Origin: JAKQIM01 sp029557965
Lineage (GTDB): Bacteria > Chloroflexota > Anaerolineae > Anaerolineales > UBA4823
NCBI GenBank assembly: GCA_035341015.1
Contig: DAOQUL010000002.1
Coordinates: 85,774-149,773, forward strand
Reading direction: 5' to 3'
DNA: 64,000 nucleotides
Both the position numbers and the translations under genes were made by a program. This document shows positions 17,554 to 25,954 of this stretch, piece by piece. The notes below the pieces were generated by a model. It was not told where the DNA came from and did not search any database. It saw nothing but the letters and a program-made list of their open reading frames with translations. Position 1 is the first letter of the stretch. Every line of letters starts with the position of its first letter.

Positions 17554-20277
17554 ATGAGTGAAAACACTGCCCTGACCCTTCAATTGAAAGAAGCATGTAA
17601 ACAATCCGGCGCACGCTGGGCAGTTTGGCTTGAGCGCGTTCAGGATGCGTGGCAGCCATGCGAACAGCATAACCTGACCCAAGCCCGCCTGAAAGCGCTG
17701 GTAGCTTATTTGCAAGTCGTCGAGACGGCCGAATGGTTGGCCGGCACACTGGGCAGCCAACGCGTACGCTCGCGCAGCACAGGTCAGCATGCACAAGCTC
17801 TGGGCTGCCAACGGCTGTATGCTTTTCCCCATGCCACCACTCACTCTTTGCTCTTGGTTGGCGCACAAGCACTTGACCGCCAGGGAGAGGGCATGTTTCG
17901 CATCGTAACGCTGGGCAGCCACTCTGCCATGATCGTCCCGCCTGTCATTGACGACGCCGAACAGGGCCAGGCATCTCGGGCTGCCAGCAGCGAGACCAAA
18001 CTAGCCGATGCGCATGAACCGCCTGTACTGCCCATAGAAGCCGGCATCGAGGCATCTTACGATCCCCAGGCCGCTCTAGAACGGGTATTATCCTTTTTAG
18101 CCCGCCAGATTGCCTGCCAGGCCGCTTACCTTGCTATCCGCAGCGGCGAGACTTTCCACGTCCAGGCAGCCTGGAACTGCCCGGTTGAGGTACAGGGTAC
18201 CGACATCTCGATCGGGAACGACAAACCCCTGGCAAGCATCGTCATCACCCGCAAGGGATTACTGATCGAAGATACAGCCAATTTTCCCCTTGACCGGGGG
18301 TTCACATTGTATGCCCCCCTGTCTTCAGCCGGCTTACTTGGCTCATGGATGGGCTTGCCGGTCAAGATCGGCCAACGCATCATTGGCATCACAGCTTTTA
18401 CCGCCCGCCAGCCGGGCGCTTTTAGCGCTTCTGATCTAGCCAAGATGGGAGAGCGCGTTGCGCGCCTGGCCTATAACATTGAAAACGCCATCATCTTTGG
18501 CGAGGTGACCCACTACCTGCAGCAATTGGCACTGTTGAATGAGCTGGCTTCTACCGCCTCGCTGGGATTGGATACTGACCAGGGCAAGCCGCAGGATGAG
18601 TTTGCGCGCCGCGTGATGATGCGGCTGCGTAGAACCTTCAAAGCAGATTGGGCCGCCGTACTGCTCTTATCGCCAGATGGGAAAACCCTGCAAGAATACG
18701 GCGGCGGGTCGCACCTGGCACCAGCCTGGGAAGTGCCCGTAGAAAGCAGCCTAATGGGCCTGGCAGTTCAAAAAGGCCTGCCGGTGCGCATCGGAGACGT
18801 GCACACTGCCACGCGCTACTTCCCAATCCACCCCGATTTTCGCTCTGAGCTGGCTGTGCCACTTAAATACCGCGGCCGGATCATCGGCGTTTTGGTGTTG
18901 GTCAGCGTTCAACCCAATGCCTTCAGCCGTCCTGATGAACAGTTGTTGATCGTAATTGCCTCGCAAATGGCCGGCCTTTTTGAGAATATGCGCCTGAACG
19001 AAGAAACGCGCGAGCGCGCCCAAAAGCTGGCCGACAGCGTCCGCCAATTAGAGGCTGTGCGCGATACGTCTCTGGATATCGCCGGCGACCTGGATTTTGA
19101 CACCTTGCTTTCGCGCCTGACCATCCGCGCCCGCGACCTGGTGGGCGCACGCGGGGCTGAGCTGGGGCTGTACAATGAACACGAGCAAATCGTTGAGGTT
19201 GTGATCTCAGATGCCCCGTGGGAACACGTCCAGGGCAGCCAGATTCCTCTCATGGCTGGGGTCGCCGGACGGCTGGCAGCTTTTGGAGAGCCCATTGTAG
19301 TGGATGATTACAACACCTGGCCTGGCAGGCTGCTTCCGCATCGCAAGGCCTCCTTCAGGGCCGTTGCCGGGGTGCCCCTGAAATTCAAGGGCCAGGTGAT
19401 CGGCACCCTCACCGTGTTAGACGACCGCCCCGACAAGACTTTTAAGAGTGAAGATGTCAACCTGCTGGAGCTTCTGGCCCCTCAGGCTGCCATCTCTATT
19501 CGCAACGCCCGCCTGTATCAGGAATTGCAAGAGCGCATCAAAGCCCAGCAAGTGGCCGAGGCTCGCCTGGTGCGTTCAGCCCGCCTGGCCGCGGTTGGCG
19601 AAATGGCTGCCGGTGTGGCACACGAGTTGAATAATCCCCTTACCACGGTGGCGGGCTTCGCAGAGCTGATCTTGCAAGATCTAGAACCCGGATCGCCATT
19701 CAGAGAAGATCTGGAATTGGTATTGGCAGAGGCCGAACGGGCGCGCCACGTGGTGCGCAGGCTCTTGGATTTCTCTCGCCCGGTGGAAGACCAGCGCACA
19801 AAAACCGATCTGAACGAGCTGGTAAAGGGTGTACTGCTCCTGGTCAACCACCTGACGCGTACCAGCAATGTCAAGATTGTGCTTGAGCTAAACGAAAACT
19901 TGCCCTGGGTAATGCTGGATCCCAACCAGATCAAGCAGGTCTTTCTTAACCTGGTGCACAATGCACTCCAAGCCATGCCCAAAGGTGGCAAGCTGACCGT
20001 CACCACCGGACAAGAAGAACACGAAAGCGGTGGACGCCAACAAACCTGGGCGATACTGGCTGTGCGCGATACCGGCGAAGGCATTCCGCCTGAAAATGTA
20101 GAAAAGCTATTTGAGCCTTTCTTTTCTACGCGCCCGCCTGGCAAAGGCACGGGGTTGGGCTTATCGGTGAGCTACGGCATCATATCCAGTCACGGGGGCT
20201 TCATCGACGTAGAAAGCAAGCCTGGACAGGGAAGCTGTTTTACCATTTACTTACCGCAGGAGATGAATGGTGCCTGA
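17554..20277 (+). CDS. Cytosolic multi-GAF sensor histidine kinase
   Basis: 907 residues without membrane segments. A degenerate N-terminal region (1-160) is followed by three recognisable GAF domains (about 165-320, 325-490 and 500-660), each ending in the ALENAR-type helix. The kinase core starts near 671. Its H-box is LAAVGEMAAGVAHELNNPL (His690), typical of NtrB/ZraS-like HisKA. Its ATPase domain has FLNLVHNALQAM, DTGEGIP and GTGLGLSVSYG. It presumably autophosphorylates on a cytosolic signal and hands the phosphoryl group to the receiver of the next gene, whose ATG lies inside the end of this gene. This is the first gene of a three-gene operon. The ATG at 17554 has no ribosome site but lies directly after a strong -10 element. 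Confidence 0.93.
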   Translation: MSENTALTLQLKEACKQSGARWAVWLERVQDAWQPCEQHNLTQARLKALVAYLQVVETAEWLAGTLGSQRVRSRSTGQHAQALGCQRLYAFPHATTHSLLLVGAQALDRQGEGMFRIVTLGSHSAMIVPPVIDDAEQGQASRAASSETKLADAHEPPVLPIEAGIEASYDPQAALERVLSFLARQIACQAAYLAIRSGETFHVQAAWNCPVEVQGTDISIGNDKPLASIVITRKGLLIEDTANFPLDRGFTLYAPLSSAGLLGSWMGLPVKIGQRIIGITAFTARQPGAFSASDLAKMGERVARLAYNIENAIIFGEVTHYLQQLALLNELASTASLGLDTDQGKPQDEFARRVMMRLRRTFKADWAAVLLLSPDGKTLQEYGGGSHLAPAWEVPVESSLMGLAVQKGLPVRIGDVHTATRYFPIHPDFRSELAVPLKYRGRIIGVLVLVSVQPNAFSRPDEQLLIVIASQMAGLFENMRLNEETRERAQKLADSVRQLEAVRDTSLDIAGDLDFDTLLSRLTIRARDLVGARGAELGLYNEHEQIVEVVISDAPWEHVQGSQIPLMAGVAGRLAAFGEPIVVDDYNTWPGRLLPHRKASFRAVAGVPLKFKGQVIGTLTVLDDRPDKTFKSEDVNLLELLAPQAAISIRNARLYQELQERIKAQQVAEARLVRSARLAAVGEMAAGVAHELNNPLTTVAGFAELILQDLEPGSPFREDLELVLAEAERARHVVRRLLDFSRPVEDQRTKTDLNELVKGVLLLVNHLTRTSNVKIVLELNENLPWVMLDPNQIKQVFLNLVHNALQAMPKGGKLTVTTGQEEHESGGRQQTWAILAVRDTGEGIPPENVEKLFEPFFSTRPPGKGTGLGLSVSYGIISSHGGFIDVESKPGQGSCFTIYLPQEMNGA

Positions 20278-22126
20278 TCGCACACGCAATATACCCCCGT
20301 CGCCAGCAAAAAACGTCCTCACTGCTGAAGCAAGAACAGCCAGTGGACCGGCAGTGTTTGTGGTGGATGATGAGCCGGGGATCATTCGCTTGTGCGAGCG
20401 GCTCTTGACCCGGGCAGGTTACCAAGTTTATGCCTTCACCGACGCCCAAGAGATGCTGCAAATCTTACCCCAACACCAGGCCAGCCTGCTGCTGGTCGAT
20501 ATCCGCATGCCAGGCCTGGATGGATTTCAAGTGGTCAAGCTGGCCCGCCAGCAGCACCCAGACCTGGCCGTGGTGATCATGACGGGGTTTGGTACCGTTG
20601 AAACCGCAATCGAGGCCTTGCGCGAAGGCGCCGATGGTTTGATCTTGAAGCCTTTCTCAGGTATAGATCTGACCAGCAGCGTTACGCGCGCCCTTCAACA
20701 AAGCCTGCACAAACAAGATGTACTGCGCCTACAAGCCTTACGCCCGCTGTTCAATGTGACCGAGACGTTGTTCAGCGAAACCAATCCCCGCCGCCTGCGC
20801 ACCCTGATCTTAGAGGCCGTACGCGGCCATTTAAAATGCCGTTATGCCGAGCTTTACCGGGTTAAAGAGACCAGCAAGTCTTCTTCAGCCGGCCGCGAGA
20901 GGCGAGCCAAGAAAGCTCCCAGCGCCATCAAGCCGTCTGAGAGCAAGCCAAGCTCTGCCAGCCTGGGTGCGTTGGTAGAATGGCTGTTGGAAAAGGAAAC
21001 CGATTCTGAAGAACAGAGCCAGCCAGGCAAAACCAGGAGCGGTAAAACCATACCCATATCAAACAATCGTGTGACAGCACCGGTTTTATTCAATGATCAA
21101 CCGGGCTCCGGCATCCGGTCTTTGATGTGCGCCCCGATGAGCCTTGCAACAATGGGCCAGCAAAACACCGGATGGGATCAGGCGAACCACCTGCTGATTG
21201 CAGCCCGGGCAGAAAACGAGCCTCCTTTCCGCGAATCTGACCTGGAAATGTTTGCCATCCTGGCCCGGCAGGCAGCCATCGCCCAAGAAAACGCTCGGTT
21301 GCAAGCCGAACTGCGGGAGTATATTCGCCAGCTAGAGAATTCGCAGCGCGCCTTGATCCAGGCGGAAAAAATGGCCATTGCCGGCCGGTTAACGGCTTCG
21401 ATCGCCCACGAGATCAATAATCCCCTCCAGGCAGTACAAAACTGTGTCCACCTGGCCGGGCGGGTTGAACTGGCAGATCGAGAGCGCCAAAATTACCTGG
21501 CCCTTGCACAAAGCGAGCTCGAACGCTTGATGCAAACCGTTCAGCGCATGCTTGATTTTTACCGGCCAACAGCCCTGGACCGCAAACCGGTCGATATTAA
21601 TTCGCTTATCGAAAAAGTAATGTCCTTGATGGATAAACAACTCAAGGATCACCATATTCAAGTATACTTAAAGCTGGCGGCACACCTGCCCCACGTGTAC
21701 GTGGTCGGAGACCAGATCCAACAAGTGCTGCTGAACCTGGTTTTGAATGCAATGGAAGCAATGTCATCCAGCGATCGAGGTGAGCTTTCCATCGAAACCC
21801 ATGCCAACCTGGCTGGGGCCCAGGTAGAAGTCTACATCAAGGATAATGGACCAGGCGTGCCGGCTAACGAACGCAAACATATTTTCGAACCCTTTGTCAG
21901 CACCAAGGCCCAAGGCACCGGGTTGGGCCTGGCTGTAAGCTACGGCATCATCACTGCTCATGGTGGCAACCTGGAGCTGGTTGACTGCGACCAAATTGCT
22001 GGCAGGAAATTATTAACAACAGATCAACCGGCAAACAACCATTCAAAGCGAAAAGCCGCCCCGTCGACCAATCGGCATACTGGCGCTTGTTTTCGCCTGG
22101 CTTTACCTGTTGCGGAGTACATATGA
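20267..22126 (+). CDS. Receiver-GAF-histidine kinase (intermediate of a phosphorelay)
   Basis: 619 residues. The N-terminal receiver (about 28-145) has acidic residues VVDDE, phosphoacceptor Asp78 (LLLVDIRMPG), Thr in MTGFG and Lys in LKPF. A charged low-complexity stretch and a degenerate GAF domain (about 165-345) follow, then a HisKA box IAGRLTASIAHEINNPLQ (His381). The ATPase domain has LLNLVLNAMEAM, DNGPGVP and GTGLGLAVSYG. About 30 basic, polar residues are inserted between the G2 box and the final beta strand. A receiver at the N-terminus of a kinase lets an upstream kinase control it. The start ATG is preceded by AGGAG and overlaps the previous gene by 11 bases. The end overlaps the next gene by 4 bases (ATGA). 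Confidence 0.93.
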   Translation: MVPDRTRNIPPSPAKNVLTAEARTASGPAVFVVDDEPGIIRLCERLLTRAGYQVYAFTDAQEMLQILPQHQASLLLVDIRMPGLDGFQVVKLARQQHPDLAVVIMTGFGTVETAIEALREGADGLILKPFSGIDLTSSVTRALQQSLHKQDVLRLQALRPLFNVTETLFSETNPRRLRTLILEAVRGHLKCRYAELYRVKETSKSSSAGRERRAKKAPSAIKPSESKPSSASLGALVEWLLEKETDSEEQSQPGKTRSGKTIPISNNRVTAPVLFNDQPGSGIRSLMCAPMSLATMGQQNTGWDQANHLLIAARAENEPPFRESDLEMFAILARQAAIAQENARLQAELREYIRQLENSQRALIQAEKMAIAGRLTASIAHEINNPLQAVQNCVHLAGRVELADRERQNYLALAQSELERLMQTVQRMLDFYRPTALDRKPVDINSLIEKVMSLMDKQLKDHHIQVYLKLAAHLPHVYVVGDQIQQVLLNLVLNAMEAMSSSDRGELSIETHANLAGAQVEVYIKDNGPGVPANERKHIFEPFVSTKAQGTGLGLAVSYGIITAHGGNLELVDCDQIAGRKLLTTDQPANNHSKRKAAPSTNRHTGACFRLALPVAEYI

Positions 22127-23187
22127 ATCCAACACCCCCCTCCAACAATCTTGAAACACATCCCGAACGCTATCACCTGTTGGTGGTAGATGATGAAGAA
22201 GCAACCCGCTGCTCATTAGCCGATATCTTACGGCTTGAAGGTTTCACCGTTTATACAGCGCCAGACGGCGAAAAAGCCATTAATCAGCTCAAGAAGAAAG
22301 AGAGCATCGATCAGAAGGCCAGCTTTGAACACGCGACGGATACAGGCGTACTGGGTTCGAGCATCGATCTGGTTCTGTTAGATCTAAAAATGCCGGGCAT
22401 TGACGGGTTAGACGTGCTCAAGTACATCACAGAGCATCGCCCTGGCGGAATGCCCGACTCTCCTGAGGCGATCCGGCCGGTCGTCATCCTGCTCACGGCC
22501 CACGGTTCACTCGAATCGGCCATTGAGGCCTTGCGCCACGGGGCTTCGGATTACCTGCTCAAGCCCTCTTCACCGGCGCAAATTTTAAGTAGCGTGCGGC
22601 GAGGACTGGAACGGCTGGAACAAGCCAGTCAAAAACGCCAATTGATCGAAGACTTAGAGTCGTCAGTACGCAGGCTAAAAGAAGGGGATACCGCCATTGA
22701 GTCAGAAACAGCCGGCAGAAGAGGCGGCGGGCTCGGCGATGGACAATCCTTGCTGCGCCCGGCCGGACTTGCAAACGGTGAACAAATTCACTCTAGCGGC
22801 CAGTTGGTCGTATTAACGCTGGGCAAAGGCAGTCAGCCCGACAGCCACTCAGAGCAGCGAACAGACCAGGCTGATACCAAAATCACCATTGACCTTGCCC
22901 GGCGCGAGATCCGCCACGGGAACACCCTGGTAAAGCTCACCCCCACTGAAGGGCGTTTGATGAAAGTCTTTTTGGAGAATCCGCAGCGCGTTTTCTTGCA
23001 CCGCGAGCTGGTCTGGTTGGCCCAGGGCTATGAAACCCGCGACTGGGAAGCACCCGAAGTCTTGCGCCCCCTGGTAAGCCGCCTGCGCCGCAAGCTAGCG
23101 CACCTGCCCCGCGGCGAAGATTGGATCGTCAGCGTGCGCGGCACAGGCTACGTTTTCGACATCGGCGCTATCACAAATCAATCGTAA
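22123..23187 (+). CDS. Response regulator with OmpR-type winged-helix DNA-binding domain
   Basis: 354 residues from the ATG at 22123, which forms an ATGA overlap with the kinase gene. An ATG at 22087 lies inside the kinase reading frame and is less likely. The receiver (about 17-150) has VVDDEE, Asp87 (LVLLDLKMPG), Thr in LLTAHG and Lys in LLKPSS. About 20 residues are inserted between the second helix and the phosphoacceptor strand. A linker of about 90 residues leads to a C-terminal Trans_reg_C domain (about 255-352) with LTPTEGRLMKVF, the recognition-helix region VLRPLVSRLRRKL, and the wing VRGTGYVFD. This is the DNA-binding output of the cascade. Targets are unknown; no obvious repeated binding site was seen in the upstream promoter. 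Confidence 0.93.
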   Translation: MNPTPPSNNLETHPERYHLLVVDDEEATRCSLADILRLEGFTVYTAPDGEKAINQLKKKESIDQKASFEHATDTGVLGSSIDLVLLDLKMPGIDGLDVLKYITEHRPGGMPDSPEAIRPVVILLTAHGSLESAIEALRHGASDYLLKPSSPAQILSSVRRGLERLEQASQKRQLIEDLESSVRRLKEGDTAIESETAGRRGGGLGDGQSLLRPAGLANGEQIHSSGQLVVLTLGKGSQPDSHSEQRTDQADTKITIDLARREIRHGNTLVKLTPTEGRLMKVFLENPQRVFLHRELVWLAQGYETRDWEAPEVLRPLVSRLRRKLAHLPRGEDWIVSVRGTGYVFDIGAITNQS

Positions 23188-24119
23188 GGCCAGGGGATAT
23201 CGCGCGGTAAACCGGGGGGGCGTAACCAACCCAGCCAACTCTTGCCGCCACCGGAGGAGGGCCTGGTGGGCTTTTCTTTGGCAACCAGAACAATGCTGAA
23301 CAGCAAGAGCCCTGCCCCAAGCCACTGCGCCAGGCTCAAGCGTTCGCCCAGCCACAAATGAGATACTGCCAGGGTCACCAACAACTCACTTAACCCCAAC
23401 AAAGCGGTTTGCAAACCGCCCAGGTTCTTAACCCCTAAGAATAAGGTCAGGCGAGACAAAAAAGTGACCAGGGCCAGACCCATCACGCTGTTCCAGGCCA
23501 GGGCCGGGACTGCCGGGATGGTCATCCCGCTCAACAAAAACGCCGGCACTACCACCAGGCTCATTGCCAGCAAGGTATAGAAGGTTACCGTTGGAGCAGG
23601 CATATCGAACAGGACGCGCTGGTTGATTGGCAGATGCGCGGCGTAAAGCAAAGCCGACAGCAGCATCATCAATATTCCAACCAGGTCAACATCCTGGTAA
23701 TTCGAACGGGTAAGCAGAAAAATGGCCGGCAAGGTAATGGATAAACGGATCAGCGTCAGGCGGCTGGGGGGCTGGTGATCCAACCACAAAATGAGCACCA
23801 AGAACAAGGGGTAAAGCGAATAGAGCAACTGCCCCAGGCTGGCGTCGATGCGGCCTAAAGCCGCATAATAGAATAAAGAACCCACGCCGTTGATGCCGCC
23901 TGCCAACAGGCAACCCAGCAAACCAGCCGGGTAGATGTACAAGAAACCCCGTTTGAAGATCAAAATCGCCAGCAAGAGCAAGAAGGCAGCCAGTGCAGTA
24001 CGCACAGCCACCACGCCCAGGGGAGGAATGCCAAGACGGATGGCCTGTTTACCCAAAACAGGGGCCATCCCTAGAAAAATGGCAGAAGCCAGCGCGGCGT
24101 AAAGACCCTTTTTTCTCAC
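23178..24119 (-). CDS. DMT superfamily (EamA) transporter
   Basis: 313 residues with about ten hydrophobic segments in two five-helix halves, the EamA/RhaT layout. N-terminal KKGLYAALASAIFLGMAPV and the second-half ALLGLSELLVTLAVSHLWLGE are typical of drug/metabolite exporters. The substrate cannot be read from sequence. A GTG start at 24119 lies 9 bases after the stop of the PLP-receiver gene, with no clear ribosome site. It may be the last gene of the long - strand run. Because the preceding gene encodes an amino-acid-type PLP enzyme, export of that enzyme's product is a possibility but only inference. The 3' end overlaps the convergent regulator gene by 10 bases. Confidence 0.88.
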   Translation of the reverse strand: MRKKGLYAALASAIFLGMAPVLGKQAIRLGIPPLGVVAVRTALAAFLLLLAILIFKRGFLYIYPAGLLGCLLAGGINGVGSLFYYAALGRIDASLGQLLYSLYPLFLVLILWLDHQPPSRLTLIRLSITLPAIFLLTRSNYQDVDLVGILMMLLSALLYAAHLPINQRVLFDMPAPTVTFYTLLAMSLVVVPAFLLSGMTIPAVPALAWNSVMGLALVTFLSRLTLFLGVKNLGGLQTALLGLSELLVTLAVSHLWLGERLSLAQWLGAGLLLFSIVLVAKEKPTRPSSGGGKSWLGWLRPPGLPRDIPWPYD

Positions 24120-24128
24120 AGGATTGGG

Positions 24129-25937
24129 CTATCTAAGCAGAGCGGTCACTTCATCCAACAGCTCATCGCTCATGAAAGTACCTTTTTCCATCAGGGAGTG
24201 GATGCGGCCTTGTAAACGCGTTTTCTCGTCTGAGGTCAGTTCTTTGGCAGTCACCACAATCACTGGTATGGAATCGGTTGAGGGGTCGGTCTTCAGAGAA
24301 TCTAAGACTGAAAAACCATCCACTTCGGGCATCATTAAGTCCAGGATGATCAAATCCGGGAGCTGCTGGCGGGCTAACTCAATTGCCTCGCGGCCATTTG
24401 AAGCCTCATAGAGGGTATAGCTCCCCTGGGATTGGAGAATACGGCGGATCAAACGACGAGCATCAGGGGTGTCATCCACGATCTCGATGCGTGAAAACCG
24501 CTCTGAGCTGACGCGCGTGAGGGCCGAAAGCAAACCTTCTTCATCGGCTGCTTCACCAGCAGCGATCTCTGGCTGCAAAAGGCCCGTACCAGAAGCCTGC
24601 CCCCCAACCATAGAGCCGAGGTCGCTGGCAGCCTGCGCCGGGCTGTCTGTTTGCGAGAGGGTAATGTCACGCGACCAGCCTTCGCCCAAGATCATCTTCT
24701 CAACCGCCATGGTATGCCCAGAACAATTGACCACCACTACATCCGTAGGCTTGATTTGCCCCTGGCGAACAAGTTTGATGAGTCCAGCAAAAGCCACCGC
24801 CGCGGCCGGTTCCATCGAGAGGCCCTCCATCTTGCTCAAGATGTGAATGGTACGGAAGGCCTCTTCATCCGTCACGCTCTCAAAAATGCCCCCACTGCTC
24901 TCCAACATGCGCTGGCGCAGGATTGTATACGTGCGTCCCGGATCACCCGTTGACAGGGTGGTGATGTGGGTGCGCGGTGAGCGGATCGGATCGGCAATGT
25001 CAAGCCTTTGCTGCCAGGCATGCACCATGGGGGCACATCCACTGGTTTGGATGCCCGCCAGGGCTGGCACGCGATCGATCAAGCCCATCTGGTGCAGCTC
25101 AAGGAACCCTTTTTGTACGCCATGCGGACCCAGCCCTCCGCTTACAGCCTGGATATACCAATCCGGAGAGCGCCAAATTGGTCCGGCAGGGGGCTGAGCC
25201 GAGGAGCGGGAAGAACGCTTGGCGGTTGTGACCGCATTGGGGGACCCAAGCAGGCCGGTAAGCTGCTCTACAACCTCATATGCAATCGTCTTCATTGCCT
25301 CAACCGAGGGGATCGAGCGCGAACCGCGTTCCAGGTGCAAATCTCGCTGGCGAGCAAATTCTGCCGCCACCTGCTTGGTCTGGTCATAAGAGGCCGTGAC
25401 CTTGACCACCTGAGAACCGTACAAGGCCACCTCTCGCATTTTATCTGCCGGAACCAGGCTGGTCAGAAAAGTCCAAAGCTTGATCCCAGCCCGGGCTGCA
25501 TAAGCAGAAAACGCGATCGCCACGTTGCCGGTAGAAGCAAGCACCACCTCAGACACTCCCGCTTCTTTGAGGGCGGCTATCGTCACAGAGGCCTGCCGAT
25601 CCTTGAAAGAAGATGTCGGGCCTTGGCGCTCATCTTTGATGTAGATGTTGGGGCAGCCAAGCATCAAACCCAGGTTGGCAGCATGAATGAGCGGGGTTCC
25701 CCCTTCGCCAAGCTGCAGCGACAGGTTGGGGGCATGTACAGGCAGCAGCTCAATGTAACGCCAAAGGTTAAAAGGCCGTTCTGGCAAGGCTGCCGGCAAG
25801 ATGCGCTTGATAGCATCATAGTCATATACTGCTTCACGCCACTGGCTGCCACAGCTTGGGCAGGTGTGAGAGGTGGGATAGAATGGGGTCTTATGTCCGC
25901 AGTCCAGGCATTCGGCAAAGCAATGACTAACGCTCAT
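24129..25937 (-). CDS. Threonine-synthase-like PLP enzyme fused to a response-regulator receiver
   Basis: 602 residues in two parts. Residues 1-420 are a fold-type II PLP enzyme closest to threonine synthase. They include an N-terminal zinc ribbon (Cys10, Cys13, Cys26, Cys29), GEGGTPL, PLP lysine Lys112 (PTSSFKDRQ), STGN (135-138), and a C-terminal EGLSMEPAAAVAFAGLIKL segment matching threonine synthase. The canonical GNAGN loop is SGGLGP instead, TGHGLKD is CSGHTMA, and a polar insertion of about 25 residues lies at 230-258. Residues 484-602 are a complete receiver (DD at 488-489, Asp533, Thr563, Lys585). The ATG at 25937 has AGGAG 8 bases upstream. It follows the hybrid kinase gene by 17 bases, so phosphorylation by that kinase is a natural hypothesis. 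True threonine synthase activity is uncertain. Confidence 0.9.
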   Translation of the reverse strand: MSVSHCFAECLDCGHKTPFYPTSHTCPSCGSQWREAVYDYDAIKRILPAALPERPFNLWRYIELLPVHAPNLSLQLGEGGTPLIHAANLGLMLGCPNIYIKDERQGPTSSFKDRQASVTIAALKEAGVSEVVLASTGNVAIAFSAYAARAGIKLWTFLTSLVPADKMREVALYGSQVVKVTASYDQTKQVAAEFARQRDLHLERGSRSIPSVEAMKTIAYEVVEQLTGLLGSPNAVTTAKRSSRSSAQPPAGPIWRSPDWYIQAVSGGLGPHGVQKGFLELHQMGLIDRVPALAGIQTSGCAPMVHAWQQRLDIADPIRSPRTHITTLSTGDPGRTYTILRQRMLESSGGIFESVTDEEAFRTIHILSKMEGLSMEPAAAVAFAGLIKLVRQGQIKPTDVVVVNCSGHTMAVEKMILGEGWSRDITLSQTDSPAQAASDLGSMVGGQASGTGLLQPEIAAGEAADEEGLLSALTRVSSERFSRIEIVDDTPDARRLIRRILQSQGSYTLYEASNGREAIELARQQLPDLIILDLMMPEVDGFSVLDSLKTDPSTDSIPVIVVTAKELTSDEKTRLQGRIHSLMEKGTFMSDELLDEVTALLR

Positions 25938-25938
25938 A

Positions 25939-25951
25939 CAGGAGGCTCCTG
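25939..25951 (-). promoter_or_regulatory. Palindrome covering the ribosome site of the PLP-receiver gene
   Basis: A 13-base odd palindrome (CAGGAG, one central base, CTCCTG) contains the Shine-Dalgarno AGGAG of the downstream gene. In RNA it could fold a 5-bp hairpin with a 3-base loop and partly hide the ribosome site until ribosomes arrive from the kinase gene. This is a weak element and may be chance. Confidence 0.3.
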
Positions 25952-25954
25952 AGA

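Noticed and set aside
25008..25952. Open frame of 314 codons opposite the PLP enzyme
   Set aside because: Opposite a conserved enzyme; the translation is rich in His, Arg and Gln as expected for a shadow frame.
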